This document shows, piece by piece, positions 10,769 through 21,056 of a DNA stretch of 64,000 nucleotides. The notes under the pieces are model-generated. The model had not been told where the DNA came from, ran no database searches, and saw nothing but the letters and a program-made list of their open reading frames with translations. The position numbers and the translations under genes were made by a program. The stretch is from Hortaea werneckii. Its lineage: Eukaryota; Ascomycota; Dothideomycetes; Mycosphaerellales; Teratosphaeriaceae. The stretch's first letter is position 1, and each line of letters begins with the position of its first letter. The DNA is taken from the NCBI GenBank assembly GCA_037044905.1, contig JBAOKB010000184.1, positions 1-64,000 on the forward strand, written 5' to 3'.

Positions 10769-12916
10769 ATGCAGTCAAGTCCACCTCAACGCGCCTACTC
10801 GCGCCCATCTTCGCGTGCCGAATCAGACTACGAGCTCGACCTCGACGCATTAGGAATTAATGACAGCAATGCCTCCTCACCAGTCAAGCCACATATCGAC
10901 CGAATACGCAGCGAAGACATCGAGGGTCCGAGTGACTTCACGTTGAACATGGAGAAGTGGATGCGCGGTGGCGGTTCGTCTTTCAGCCGCGGAACCGTGA
11001 GAAGCCTAGGCGCAAAGGGCGGGAGAGGTGTGCTGCAGACCTTGAAGGAGAATGATGTGAATGCACGAAACAGTCAACATAGCACAGGCGACAGACAGCA
11101 TCTGGAGATCCCACGTTCGCCGGACCGCAAGACGCAGCATGGGGAGGAAATGAGTCGCCATACCCCGAGCGACAGCCCGCCGAAAGAGAGCGTCTGGGAC
11201 ATACAGCCGTCAGAGCACGGCGAGGAGGACGGCACCGGAGATGAAGAGCATGTCACTTCAGATTGGAACCCGTATGCCTCAGCCACGCCGGCTCCGCTCC
11301 AGCCTCAGAACAACCACAACGTGTTCCTGCAACCTACTGTAGAAGACTATCACAGCGAACTCACACCACAACGCCCAACTTCAAATTCGGAGCACCATTT
11401 CGTACAGAGTACGACGCCTGCCACTCAGAGGACAGGACCTCGTTCGCCTGATCAGGCCCAGTCGGACGCTGGAATGGAACCATCTCCTTCGAAAATGAGC
11501 AAGTCGTCCACACCTGGTCGCCCATCAAGCCCAACCCTGTCGCCAGTGCGTTCACCCATCATTCAGCGCTCCATGTCGGCTCGTCGAGCCTCATCGTACC
11601 TCCAAGCGGGGCCTTCGGCGCGCGAGCCAGAGCTCGTTCGCCAACTGAGAGATGTCCAAATCAAGTGCAACCAGCTGAGTCACCTCAATGAGGCGTTGAA
11701 GCAAGCCCTCAATGATGAGCAGCGCCTTCGTCAAAATGAGAAGGCACTGCACGAGCAGCAGGTCAGCTACTACGAGAGGAGAGAAAAGGACTTAGAGAGC
11801 TTCAAGGACGAAGCGCAAAGGAGAGCGGACGATTTCAGAGAGGAATTTGTGGAGCAGAAGGCGAAGCTACGGCAGAGCGAAGAGAAGCTTGAGGTGGCTG
11901 GAAGAGAAGCCCAAGAAGTGCAGAAGCGACACGAGAATGAGATTGAGAAGCTCAAAGACGATGCTGTGCGATCAAAGCAGGACCGAGAGGAACACAACAT
12001 ACCGAAGCATGAGCTCGATTCGGAGAAAGAGGCCAGAAGACGTGCTGAAACAAGTCTCGAGATGCGCCAACAGGAGCTCGACTTGATCAAGTCACAAACA
12101 GATTCCAAACAAAATGGCTTTTGGGATACGCAGAGACTGCAGAGCGAGCTGCAACAAACACAGCAGACGTCCGCAACGACTATTGCGAATCTTGAGAGTC
12201 AACTCAAGGCCGCACGCGCTGAAGCATCCAATCTTCAATCTGCCAAATCAGCAACCGAAGGCATCGTGGCAACGCTACGCGCAGAGGTGGATGAGCTACG
12301 CATGTCACGCGATGCTGAGACGCTTCGCATCTCGTCTGAGAATGACAGAGCTGTAGAGATGGCCGATAGTCTGCGAGACCAGATCGCAGAATTGCAGAAA
12401 CAGCTTAGAAACGAGCGCAATGCCCGTGACGATGATCTCGCCAGAGCTCGCAAGGAGGACGAGGCAATGGTCAACGAATTGAGGAAGGAGCGAGACGAAC
12501 TACGAGACGAAATGGAGGCAAGCCAGTCCCGTCTTAACGATGCCATAGTCGAGCGAGATAGCGCGCAAGACAATCTCACCGCCGCCGAGGAGCATCACAA
12601 CGCCGTCAAGGAGACTCTCCAATCTGATGTGGACGCTCTTCAAGACGAAGTCAATGGGCTCAAGGCCAAGGTGAGCGAAGTCGACGAGGTTAACAAAGCC
12701 CTTGATACTCAACTCACAGCCAAGTTCAAGGACCGTGAGGCCTACTGGCGGAATAAGGTCCAACGACTGGAGCATGAGAGGTTGACCATGAGCAAGGCAC
12801 TCTTGCATCAGTGGGGTCGGGAGGAAGTAGGTGTGGACAGGCCACAAGCCTATCGCTACAAGTTCATGAACCATAGCTCGCCTATCAGAGCTGGCGCTGA
12901 GGAGGGGACAGCTTAA
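10769..12916 (+). CDS. Cut12-like spindle pole body coiled-coil protein
   Basis: 715 aa when started at the second in-frame ATG (10769), which has a better initiation context than 10721 and is followed by a Ser/Arg-rich, Asp-rich start typical of these proteins. Near residue 60 the motif DFTLNMEKWMRGG matches the conserved segment at the N-terminus of the fungal spindle-pole-body Cut12 family. Residues about 75-275 are Ser/Pro-rich and probably disordered. From about 290 to 690 there is a long heptad-rich coiled coil (Glu, Lys, Arg, Gln, Leu), ending in the basic segment YWRNKVQRLEHER. In fission yeast, Cut12 sits at the spindle pole body and promotes Polo kinase activation. The same role here is inference, because coiled coils align poorly and only the short N-terminal motif is diagnostic. 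No intron is seen. Confidence 0.7.
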   Translation: MQSSPPQRAYSRPSSRAESDYELDLDALGINDSNASSPVKPHIDRIRSEDIEGPSDFTLNMEKWMRGGGSSFSRGTVRSLGAKGGRGVLQTLKENDVNARNSQHSTGDRQHLEIPRSPDRKTQHGEEMSRHTPSDSPPKESVWDIQPSEHGEEDGTGDEEHVTSDWNPYASATPAPLQPQNNHNVFLQPTVEDYHSELTPQRPTSNSEHHFVQSTTPATQRTGPRSPDQAQSDAGMEPSPSKMSKSSTPGRPSSPTLSPVRSPIIQRSMSARRASSYLQAGPSAREPELVRQLRDVQIKCNQLSHLNEALKQALNDEQRLRQNEKALHEQQVSYYERREKDLESFKDEAQRRADDFREEFVEQKAKLRQSEEKLEVAGREAQEVQKRHENEIEKLKDDAVRSKQDREEHNIPKHELDSEKEARRRAETSLEMRQQELDLIKSQTDSKQNGFWDTQRLQSELQQTQQTSATTIANLESQLKAARAEASNLQSAKSATEGIVATLRAEVDELRMSRDAETLRISSENDRAVEMADSLRDQIAELQKQLRNERNARDDDLARARKEDEAMVNELRKERDELRDEMEASQSRLNDAIVERDSAQDNLTAAEEHHNAVKETLQSDVDALQDEVNGLKAKVSEVDEVNKALDTQLTAKFKDREAYWRNKVQRLEHERLTMSKALLHQWGREEVGVDRPQAYRYKFMNHSSPIRAGAEEGTA

Positions 12917-13083
12917 TCGGTGATCTGACCTCTGCAATGTTCGGGTTCGCTTGTTGTTTTGCAGTAACGCGCATGATAATGTCGTAACGTCATCTTTCTT
13001 CAGACTTGCGATCTCAATGGCTTTCCATCCCTACTCTCAAGTCCCAAGGTCCTGGTTCAAGAACCGCAAAGCAGTCAAAACAC

Positions 13084-13491
13084 TTATAGCAATCCCTTCC
13101 GTGCAAGCTCGATCTTTCGTCCTGCCTCTCCCTGACTCCAGCCGCCCTTTGACGCGCAAATCATACTCCCGTCCCCTAGCTCGACCTTATCCTCGACGGC
13201 TGGGAACGCGCATGGACAGTGGTGTGGGAAGTGGACGCAGGAGAGGGTGTGCGGGCAGAGGTACTTGTCGCAACGAGCTTCATTAAGGGTCAGACAAAGC
13301 GCTAGAAAGATGTGAATTTCTTACTCACCATTTTCATATTGTGCTTGGTACCAGGAGCTATCACTTGCAGCGTTCTGGGTTGGTTGCTGAGGCCCTCCGC
13401 CGCCTCCGAACATGTGCTCAAAGAACTGGAATTGCGCAGTCGCGGGTAAAACGAGGAAGAGCAAAGGTGTCAAGAGGCTGAGTAGATGCAT
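13084..13491 (-). CDS. LCL2: LCL2-family secretory protein (long chronological lifespan 2)
   Basis: Two exons, join(13084..13277, 13329..13491), 118 aa. Exon 1 begins at ATG 13491 with a signal peptide of about 20 residues (Leu-rich, ending LPATAQ), followed by QFQFFEHMFGG and a Gly/Gln linker. The GTGAGT donor follows 13329. The acceptor is the AAG before 13277, and joining gives YENARCDKYLCP. Exon 2 carries the family signature: Cys-rich TLSCVHFPHHCPC, then VEDKVELGDGS, and the end RKIELARKGLL. LCL2 proteins are small ER or secretory factors; in yeast, deletion lengthens chronological lifespan and links to ER-associated degradation. The molecular function is unknown. It is divergent from NOP10, with about 307 bp between the start codons. 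Confidence 0.9.
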
Positions 13492-13798
13492 CGCGACAGG
13501 TATTGTGGTTCGATATCCCTTCTCTCAATGCAATGGATGTGGTGTCGGTAGCAGTGAGGTGTCCAATGGCTGGCCGGAGTAGCCTAAGGCATCCTGTGCA
13601 TGTCGCGGTCGCTCCCGGCGCATGTGAAATCTTGGCTTTTCCGTCCATCTCCGCATTTTCTCTGCTAGAAGGCATCTACTGCAATCTTCAGCTTGGCTTA
13701 GCTACCGAGATCTCAGCAACACTCGTCGCAACCTCTCCGACACGCGCAACTACCTCTACCCTCGCAACAGGCACCGATACCGCCCAGCGACTACAATC

Positions 13799-14151
13799 AT
13801 GCATCTCATGTACACCCTCGGTCCGGATGGCAAGCGCCAGTACACGCTGAAGAAGATCGTGGACGGCGAGGTCACCAAGTCGGCGCACCCAGCTAGGTTC
13901 TCGCCTGATGACAAGTACTCGAGGTATGCATACACTGCGGGATTGGAAATACGAAGTCGGCGCGGGATTGTAGATCCGTCTTTCTGGGCATGTCGCTGAC
14001 CAGATTCGCGTTCACAGGCACCGGGTTACGCTCAAGAAGCGCTACGGTCTGCTCATGATGCAGCAAAGTACGTCGAGCGAATTTTCAATGCAAAGAGTCA
14101 AGGCGAGGTACTAACACTTCGGCAGAGGACAAGAAGGTACTCGGCCAATAG
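13799..14151 (+). CDS. NOP10: H/ACA snoRNP subunit NOP10
   Basis: Three exons, join(13799..13923, 14018..14067, 14126..14151), 66 aa. NOP10 bridges Cbf5/dyskerin and Nhp2/L7Ae in H/ACA ribonucleoproteins, which pseudouridylate rRNA and snRNA in the nucleolus. Exon 1 encodes MHLMYTLGPDGKRQYTLKK and then TKSAHPARFSPDDKYS. Exon 2 supplies HRVTLKKRYGLLMMQQ, and exon 3 ends KDKKVLGQ. Donors are GTATGC (13924) and GTACGT (14068); acceptors are ACAG and GGCAG, with a CTAAC branch site at 14111-14115 in intron 2. Length and sequence match the family from end to end. The archaeal-type zinc Cys residues are absent, as is normal in eukaryotic NOP10. Confidence 0.95.
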
Positions 14152-14432
14152 ACCGGAACATCGGTCCAAGTACTAGTGATTGGGCATTAGCGAGGAGTCT
14201 GGCGTCCAAATGTTTTTTAATGGCTGAAAAGCTTACTTCACATATCTCGAGAACTCGATACCAATGCAATTCAACCAATTCGGCACCACGATTCATTTGT
14301 CCTCTTCACGAGTCTGCTCTGCTCTGCAGCTCCGCTCCCTTCTGTCATGCGTCCGAGCGGGCTTCACAGGTACTCGAGTGTACACTGGTTTCTCTTTCAT
14401 GCTGCTGACACGGCGTGCGCACGTGCTTGCTT

Positions 14433-15837
14433 TCACACAACAAGCTCATTCAACCAGTCATACACCTTCAAGGTCGAAGGCCCGTCATGGCCTCTGAAGA
14501 TGTCAACAAGCGGCGTGTCATGCTGCCCTTTGCTATCGACGAAGATCTCTACCTTGCCTCTGTTGTGGACCTGCGCGGAGATTGGGTTAGCCTCGCTTCA
14601 AAGAGCGCATAATGAAACTGACAACATACCTTTAGCTTTTCGGCGTACGCCTTGATGTCATCAGCAAACAGCTCTACACCCCCAGCCAGGACTCTGATGC
14701 TCTGCACCGCTTCAGGCAGATTTTTCCAGTACTCCGGACTCGCAGACAGCGGCGTGTTGTACTCGTCCACTGGAGCGTTTGACATGAACGCCTGCGACGC
14801 GTTCTCAAGCGCCGACCTGGACATATAGTCCAATGATTTGTCTACATTCATGGAAGGCGAATCCTGTGCGAACGTCACCCAGGGCGACACAAGTATGCCT
14901 GCTTTCAGTGGCTGAGACAATTTGACGGGCTCGACGGAGGGGTGCGGCTGGCAAAGATGAGCGAAGAGGCCGCATGCGAGGTTGCCCCCTGCTGAATCTC
15001 CAAGCACGATTATCTACGACAGTGCATCAGTGACTGCTTGGACTTCCATCTGTGGGCTTGCTTACGTCTGAGGGAGATTTCCCGCAGGTGTCAGTGAGGT
15101 GTTTGAGGCCGGCTGTCGCTTGCTGGAGCTGTTTTGGATATGCGCCGGACGGCGCAAGTTCTGATTTTGGTTGTCAGCTCACTCTTCCCTCGGTTGATAG
15201 AGGACTGGGCAGGGCTACCGTAGTGCAATACCATCACAGCCATCTTTTTGTCATGCGATCGCGCCTCATCTACCATTTTCTGCGCCCATTGGAAGTGCAG
15301 AGCCGAAGCCGGGTTGATGTAGCCGCCACCTGCATTCTTCCCTTAGCATCATAGCGTAGACAGGCAAAGGTGCTTCACTGAGATACCATGGAGGAAGTAG
15401 ACCACCGTCCTTGCGTCCTTCGCGCCTATCCAACACGCTTTCGCCCCGTGTGCCAGCTGGACGACCTCGGGCGTGAAACCGGACTTGTTCGCAAATGCTA
15501 TGTACCCATCCGCAGTCGGTTTCGCAAGCAATCTAACAATTACAGTCAGCAATATGATTCTGCCATCGGGCGAAGAAATCTCACTGTCGTTGTTCAATCG
15601 TTCCATAGTTGATGAAACCCCACATCGTCCACGTCTGGATCCATTCGCGATACGTCAGGACCTCTTTACGTGGACGCAAGAAGCCTGTTAGGGAGGCATA
15701 GACTACTGCAGTGGCTTCAATTCCGTGTTAGCGATTGCTTGTGGTAGAAGTACATGTTTGAGTCCTTTACCAATTTTCGCAGCGGTTCCAGCGAGACCTA
15801 TGTAGTCCCATATTGACAAGGCTCCCGTGGACGACAT
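14433..15837 (-). CDS. Alpha/beta hydrolase (hormone-sensitive-lipase type), steryl acetyl hydrolase-like
   Basis: Seven exons, join(14433..14570, 14630..15013, 15066..15160, 15219..15329, 15387..15532, 15585..15705, 15771..15837), 353 aa. All junctions are GT-AG and keep frame. The oxyanion-hole motif HGGG spans residues 111-114, with its Gly codons split by an intron. The nucleophile elbow GDSAGG has Ser187. An acidic residue lies in the AGGVELFADD region, and the catalytic His is in GQHDTP near the C-terminus. This is the HSL/alpha-beta-hydrolase-3 family, which hydrolyses short acyl esters. Fungal relatives include steryl acetyl hydrolases and secondary-metabolite esterases, so the substrate is unknown. 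The N-terminus (MSSTGALSIWDYIGLAGTAA) is weakly hydrophobic rather than a clear signal peptide. It converges with NOP10. Confidence 0.85.
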
Positions 15838-16618
15838 TGTACTGTGCTTCAACGGGCTGGAACAACAGTATCGGATGCGGCGGATATCGTCTATATGTTG
15901 CCTTCAAGTTTCCAAGCTTTCAAAAGCCGCTGATCAGGACCTCGGCGGTTGTCGGCATCCATGTATGTACGGTATATCGGCCGTCTTCCATTGGTGGAGG
16001 AAAGCTGACGTGCCGAAGGTCCTGAGCTCGGCTTCGGCGAAGAATCGCTTCCGGCCTGAACAACTCTGAACTGAAGGCGTTGTTTAATTTCCCATGCAGA
16101 CTTCAAGCGTCGTGCTGTCGCCGGTGATTTATGGTATAGAGGGAACGGATTGGTCAACCCTCAAGCCATCAATGCATAAGGGATTTTTGAAGAAAGTTGA
16201 GTCAAGGCAGTGAAAGTCATCCTCTCATTTGGTCTGGTGAGGCGATAAGAGGGCAGATGGAAATGTATACCTAGGTACGGTATGCTTCATGTGCAGCTGC
16301 ATTTGCATGTCCCGAAGCTTTGACTTGCCATGTCAAGTCGTATAGCCTGTACAGAGACATCAGACGATGCCGGTGACCAGTGAATAACAGGATACAACCG
16401 AGACCTCCTCTGCACAACGCCTAATCATTCTTTTCAGACGTCAGCACATGAGTCTCTCCGCATTGTAAGCGCTACACAATTACACTGCCGTACTCGACGC
16501 CGTTCCAGCATGGTATCACACAAACGGGCCCAAACACCCGATCAAGATTCTCCCTTCTAACGCCAGCCCATGCAATCATCATTCCACATCACACTCTCTC
16601 ATCTCGACATTCTGCGGC
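15838..16618. other. Intergenic region hydrolase / MCM5
   Basis: No reading frame with protein-like features. It contains the upstream region of the hydrolase and the 3' end of MCM5. Confidence 0.4.
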
Positions 16619-18938
16619 CTATACACCGCTGCGGTGTACCAGTGCACCACCTCTCCGGAACTGCACGCTCTCCCTCCTGACCAGCACCTGCAGTGCTCGG
16701 TTGAGACTCTGCTCTGAGTAGCCTTTGCGCTCGACGAATTCCCTGCGCAGAGTAGCGAGCGAAGAAGTGTAGCCGATTGGCAATCTGAAGAAACAAAATT
16801 AGCGATGCTGTAAGTACGTTAGAAGCGTATGGCAGTGCGTACCTTCTCCGGAGCTCCTCCTCGACCTTGTGAACCTCCTCCACCAGCTCGCGGTTTCCAG
16901 TCATACCAAGGGCAGACGTATCACCTCCAGCGGACATGACCGCATCCATTGTCGAGCCTAAGAACAGTCGGATAGCCTCATCAACATGCTTCTCCGTCGC
17001 GATGGGTTGCAGTTCGATCTTCGCCAAAGACTCGGTGATACGGACGAGAGACTCAAGCTGGCGAACGGTGATCGGAATGCTACTCCTTTGGTTCGCGTCT
17101 TGCTCTGCCCTCGCCACTTGTCGTCTAATGGAGACGAAATGAGATGACAACTTCTCGGCCGCCTCTGCGGACATGCGAGGCGCACAGCGGGATTTAGCGT
17201 ACGCAATGTAACGCTTCATCTTTTCCACTGGGATTTCAGACTGGTGCTCCTGCTGCACCCCCTGGCCGTTCATGTGGATGCCCATGACGTGTTTTGCGAT
17301 CGTCTCATCCCTGTTGCGGTCGTGCTCGTCGCGGACGATGAAGATGAGGTCGAAACGTGAGAGGATAGTCGTTTGGAAGTCGATGTTCTCGCCTGGGCTC
17401 TTAAGATCATCGTAGCGTCCGAAGATGGGATTGGCGGCGGCGAGAACTGATGTACGCGCATTGAGAATCGTCGTAATACCGGCCTTGGCGATAGATATAG
17501 TCTGCTGTTCCATGGCTTCGTGAATGGCAACTCTGTCTTCGTCTCTCATCTTATCGAATTCATCAATGCAAACAGCTCCGCCGTCTGCAAGTACCATAGC
17601 ACCGCCTTCAAGGTAGAACTCGCGTGTGCTGGTGTCACGTTGGACAGACGCAGTCAGACCAGCTGCAGAAGAACCTTTACCAGAAGTGTAAATGGCGATC
17701 GGAGCGCATTTCTCAACAAACTTGAGCAGTTGGGATTTTGCCGTACCGGGATCACCCAGCATGAGAACGTTAATGTCTCCTCTCAGCCTCATTCCGTCCG
17801 GTAGAATCTTCTTGCTGCCACCCATCAGCAAACATGTGATGGCCTTCTTGATGTCTGTGTTGCCGTAAATGGAAGGCGCGATGCATGAAGCGAAGAGACT
17901 GTAAAGGTCCGGCCTCCGTGACATCTCCAAGAACTCCTGCTCCTCCTCTTCTGTGAAAGTCATCCCTGAGCCACCAGCGTTGTGGCTCATATCTGTTTGG
18001 ATACCGACAGCTCGCAGGTATGGGTTTCGAATGGCAACTGCACCGCTATTCTTGCTGTTCTTCTGGCTGTTGTAAATGCTGAAAACACCCATGACGACAC
18101 ATCTCGAGCCTGGCACCACGCGATTTGCCAAATACCGATCTGCACTGACCAAAATATGACGAGGCAGCTCACCCACGGGCACATCATCTGGTGCCTCTTG
18201 CAGCTTCAGAACTTGCTGATCGATGAATTGGCTCTTCTCGTGAACGACGAAGTATGGGTCTAGCGGACACTGCTCTGCATTTGCGTCTTCCGGGCCCTTT
18301 TGCCTGCCGCATGCTCTTGGAAGGGTCACACCAGTGAAACCGGAGCTGACGGGCAAGCTTTGACTGTACCCGCAATTTCTGCATTCGATGTGGAGAGCGG
18401 TCGCTTTACTCGAGAGGGTGCTGGCACCGATCACAATGCCTGGTATGCGGACCAGGTGTGAAACATTCGTTGCCGTGAGTCCACGAATCGAGGTGTGTGC
18501 TATGGAGGAGTGGATAAGAAGTTGGTGCTCGGGAAGGGCCTTTGCGGCTTCGAGGTCGGTTGCGCTTCGAGACGGATAGAGGATTCGTTGCGTGCACTGC
18601 TTCAGAGCTCCTTCAAACTGACACAGTGTTAGCGAGAGCTATTTATTGCCCAATCATTCCAGACATACAATTGGTATTATGTCTGCAGGCTCGTTGTTCA
18701 GTTTTTGCGCTAGGTGCTCATTGAATGCGATCAGGTGCGCAATATCGATGTCGCAAAAATACTGTTTCGACAACACGTTTTCTCGTATCTGATCGCGGTA
18801 TATGAAGACATTGTCGAGGTGGAATTCGAGTATGAAATCGACAAGCTCTTGCTGAATCTGGCGGTTGCTCTCCTGACCGCCCGCAGCGCTACGGTCTTCG
18901 CCGAAAAGGGAGAGCGTATACACTGATTGTCTGTCCAT
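16619..18938 (-). CDS. MCM5: Minichromosome maintenance protein 5 (MCM helicase subunit)
   Basis: Three exons, join(16619..16784, 16843..18617, 18669..18938), 736 aa, normal for the family. MCM5 is part of the MCM2-7 replicative helicase loaded at origins in the nucleus. I start at MDRQSVYTLSLFG (18938), the conserved MCM5 start; the frame is open further upstream without support. The N-terminal zinc finger uses Cys169, Cys172, Cys193 and Cys207. The AAA+ core has Walker A GDPGTAKS (Lys384), Walker B VCIDEFDKM and arginine finger LSRFDLIF. The last exon encodes the winged-helix end (LPIGYTSSLATLRREF) and stops after LVHRSGV. Donors and acceptors are GTATGT/TCAG and GTACGC/TCAG. An ACGCGT box lies about 120 bp upstream. 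Confidence 0.97.
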
Positions 18939-19056
18939 GCTGCGGATGTGCGTTCGAGATTGGTCGGTGGAAGGGGAATGAAAGTGGCACTTGTCGTGGT
19001 GGGCTGTATCTTGCGGCAGAGGGGCGGGTGAAACAGCAAAGAAGGTTGGCCTCACG

Positions 19057-19062
19057 ACGCGT
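19057..19062. promoter_or_regulatory. MluI cell-cycle box (ACGCGT) upstream of MCM5
   Basis: A perfect palindromic ACGCGT sits about 120 bp before the MCM5 start codon. This is the binding site of the MBF (Mbp1/Swi6-type) factor, which drives G1/S genes including MCMs in yeasts and other ascomycetes. Position and target gene fit, but a 6-bp site can occur by chance. Confidence 0.5.
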
Positions 19063-19323
19063 CGCGCTTGAACACGCTAGATGACACTAATGCAAGCAAT
19101 TCCGGGGATCATCCGTCAGGAACGCGACAAGCACATCTCAAGTACTACCTATAGGTATACTGTAGAAAGATCTCTTCCCATCTGACTGAATTGTGTATTA
19201 ACGATAGCATTAAGGATTGCATTATCTCACACCTTTCCCCTGAAACGCGACACAAGCTCTTCACACCTACGCGAAGTACATCTTGGGACACCAGCCTGAA
19301 GCCTGCTCACCACATGCGCGATA

Positions 19324-20484
19324 CTACCACTTCCACCAACTACCCTGACTGTTGGAGACCTGCTCAGCAGGTTGTCCTCTTCCCTCAGCATCAAATCCAC
19401 AAGCTTCGCCCCAAATCCCTTCGCTCTGTCCACACTGCAAATCCATTGTCTCATTGAAACGATGATCGATGAAGTAGCACTGGAAGTGTGGGCGTGTCTG
19501 GCCATAGTCCGGGAACAGCTGTTGCGCGAACACGAACGAGCAGTCCGGTTTCTGGCTACAGGAGCTCTGGCATCTCTCCGACGCTTCGTTCGAATCGGTA
19601 ATGCTGGTCTCCAGCTGCTCGCTTTCGGCGTCTTCGCGGATCGAGCAGCCGCTTTCTGGGCCGTACACTTGAGTGTACGTCGGAGCGGCTAGTGTCACGG
19701 TCGAAGTCGAGGTGATGTCTGTGGTCGTTGTCGTAGAGATCGTCGTGCCTGCCTGAACCGTTTGTCTGACAGTAGCGTGGCCCGCCATGAGGATCGTAGT
19801 TGTTGATGCCGAGCCTGCGGCACCCTGCGACACTCCGTTTGACGCAGCGGCCGTGACTGTGCTTACTCGGATGGTCGTTGGTATCGAGAAGCCGGCGCAT
19901 GCGCATGCATGTGGGATTGCCTGAGGTGCTATCGAGGAGATGGCGGAGAGGCGGGCGAGCTGAGAGACTGCGGCGCATCCGCCTTCCTCTGGAACTGCGG
20001 CCACTTGATCGTCCCAGCCGTCTTCCCGCCGCATGCGCCAGGCCCGTGATGTCGTGGGAGCCTCTGTCGTCCCGGGGTTCTCAACATAAGTCGTGATCGT
20101 TGTAGTGCGGTAGTTTGTTCTGGTCGACACGTCCCAAGCCGGAATTGATGGCGTCCTGACCGATCGACTCAGCATCTAGTATGAACATATGCATGCAGAA
20201 AGTGCTTACATTGTGACCTTCACAGTCGTAGTATCGACACTCGTTCGCGTGACGGTCACTACGCCATTTGATCCTCCTGATGTTTGGCTTGAATCCGCTG
20301 CCAGGGCTGCTGCCGTCGTTTGAACGATTGTGGATGTTGCTTCAGCGCACAGGTTCGACGCAGCCTCACATCCAGACAGACTTGCCAGTCCATTGAATGG
20401 AGCTGCTGAGCATTTGTCCTGTGGCAGACCTAAAGTAATCCCGCTAGCCGCCAACAGAGCTAGAAAAGAAGACGTTCGAAGCAT
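19324..20484 (-). CDS. Secreted Ser/Thr-rich protein with Cys-rich PAN/apple-like C-terminus
   Basis: Two exons, join(19324..20167, 20210..20484), 372 aa. Joining at donor GTAAGC and acceptor CTGAG keeps frame (VKVTIRSVRTP). The N-terminus is a signal peptide (MLRTSSFLALLAASGITLG, cleavage near LPQ). A short Cys-containing segment follows (GCEAASNLCAEA), then long Thr/Ser/Val-rich stretches (TTVTR-like repeats), probably O-glycosylated. The last 100 residues hold several Cys in the pattern SERCQSSCSQKPDCSF, FQCYF, LQCGQ and EACGF, resembling the PAN/apple-like folds common at the end of fungal cell-surface proteins. No GPI signal is visible. The function is unknown; a wall-associated or carbohydrate-binding role is only a guess. 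The acceptor is not a strict CAG/TAG, so the junction is less certain than the two exons. Confidence 0.65.
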
Positions 20485-20594
20485 GTTAATGATCGTGATT
20501 GTGAAGACGTAGCCTGACGTCTTTCAAGCGTAATGAGCGAATGCAAGAGCAAGAAGAGAGGTACGAGATCATGAGATGGAAGAGAACAAGCGCA

Positions 20595-21002
20595 TTATTG
20601 TAGATGGACGAAGGCCTTGCTCCTTGTTATCCTACCGTCCTTAGCTCCTTCTGGACCTACTGGGTGTTTCGCTTGGCACCTGGCTCGAAGTTTAAAAACA
20701 TGTACGACATTGGTCGTTAATGCACCCCGCTTGCCCAAAACGCATACCTGTAGAGATAGCAGAAAGAGGTGACTGATTTCTGTTCTACCCTCTTTGCCGA
20801 TGAGACTTGCAACGAACTGGGTTGGATTGTCGTACACCCCCTCGTGAAGATCTCTAAATCTGGTATAACGCACGGACCATGATGTGTGAAGCACGCTGTG
20901 TTTCAAGCGGGATGCACTAAGTTTCGTCAAGCGGATAGCAACTTCGTCGAAATCAGGCTTTCCCTCTCTTGACTCGTACAGTAGGATGTAGAAGCGGTTC
21001 AT
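20595..21002 (-). CDS. Small ORF, unrecognised
   Basis: 135-codon ORF (MNRFYILLYESREGKPDFDE and onward) lying 54 bp downstream of SPO11 on the same strand. The first 85 residues look protein-like. A GTATGC donor-like site follows near residue 85, after which the composition worsens, so a spliced form is possible. No domain is recognised. It could be a chance ORF in the SPO11 3' region. Confidence 0.25.
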   Translation of the reverse strand: MNRFYILLYESREGKPDFDEVAIRLTKLSASRLKHSVLHTSWSVRYTRFRDLHEGVYDNPTQFVASLIGKEGRTEISHLFLLSLQVCVLGKRGALTTNVVHVFKLRARCQAKHPVGPEGAKDGRITRSKAFVHLQ

Positions 21003-21056
21003 TGCCGCACTTGAAAACAGGCGAGCCAGCCAGAAATCCCATCACATACTTTTGCT

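Noticed and set aside
16599..16618. Extension of the unspliced MCM5 frame to 16599
   Set aside because: That frame runs through the last intron; the spliced last exon stops at 16619-16621 after LVHRSGV and matches the family.
20168..20209. Reading the 283-codon ORF (19324-20175) as a separate gene with its own ATG
   Set aside because: The upstream exon supplies a signal peptide and joins in frame, so one secreted protein is more likely.
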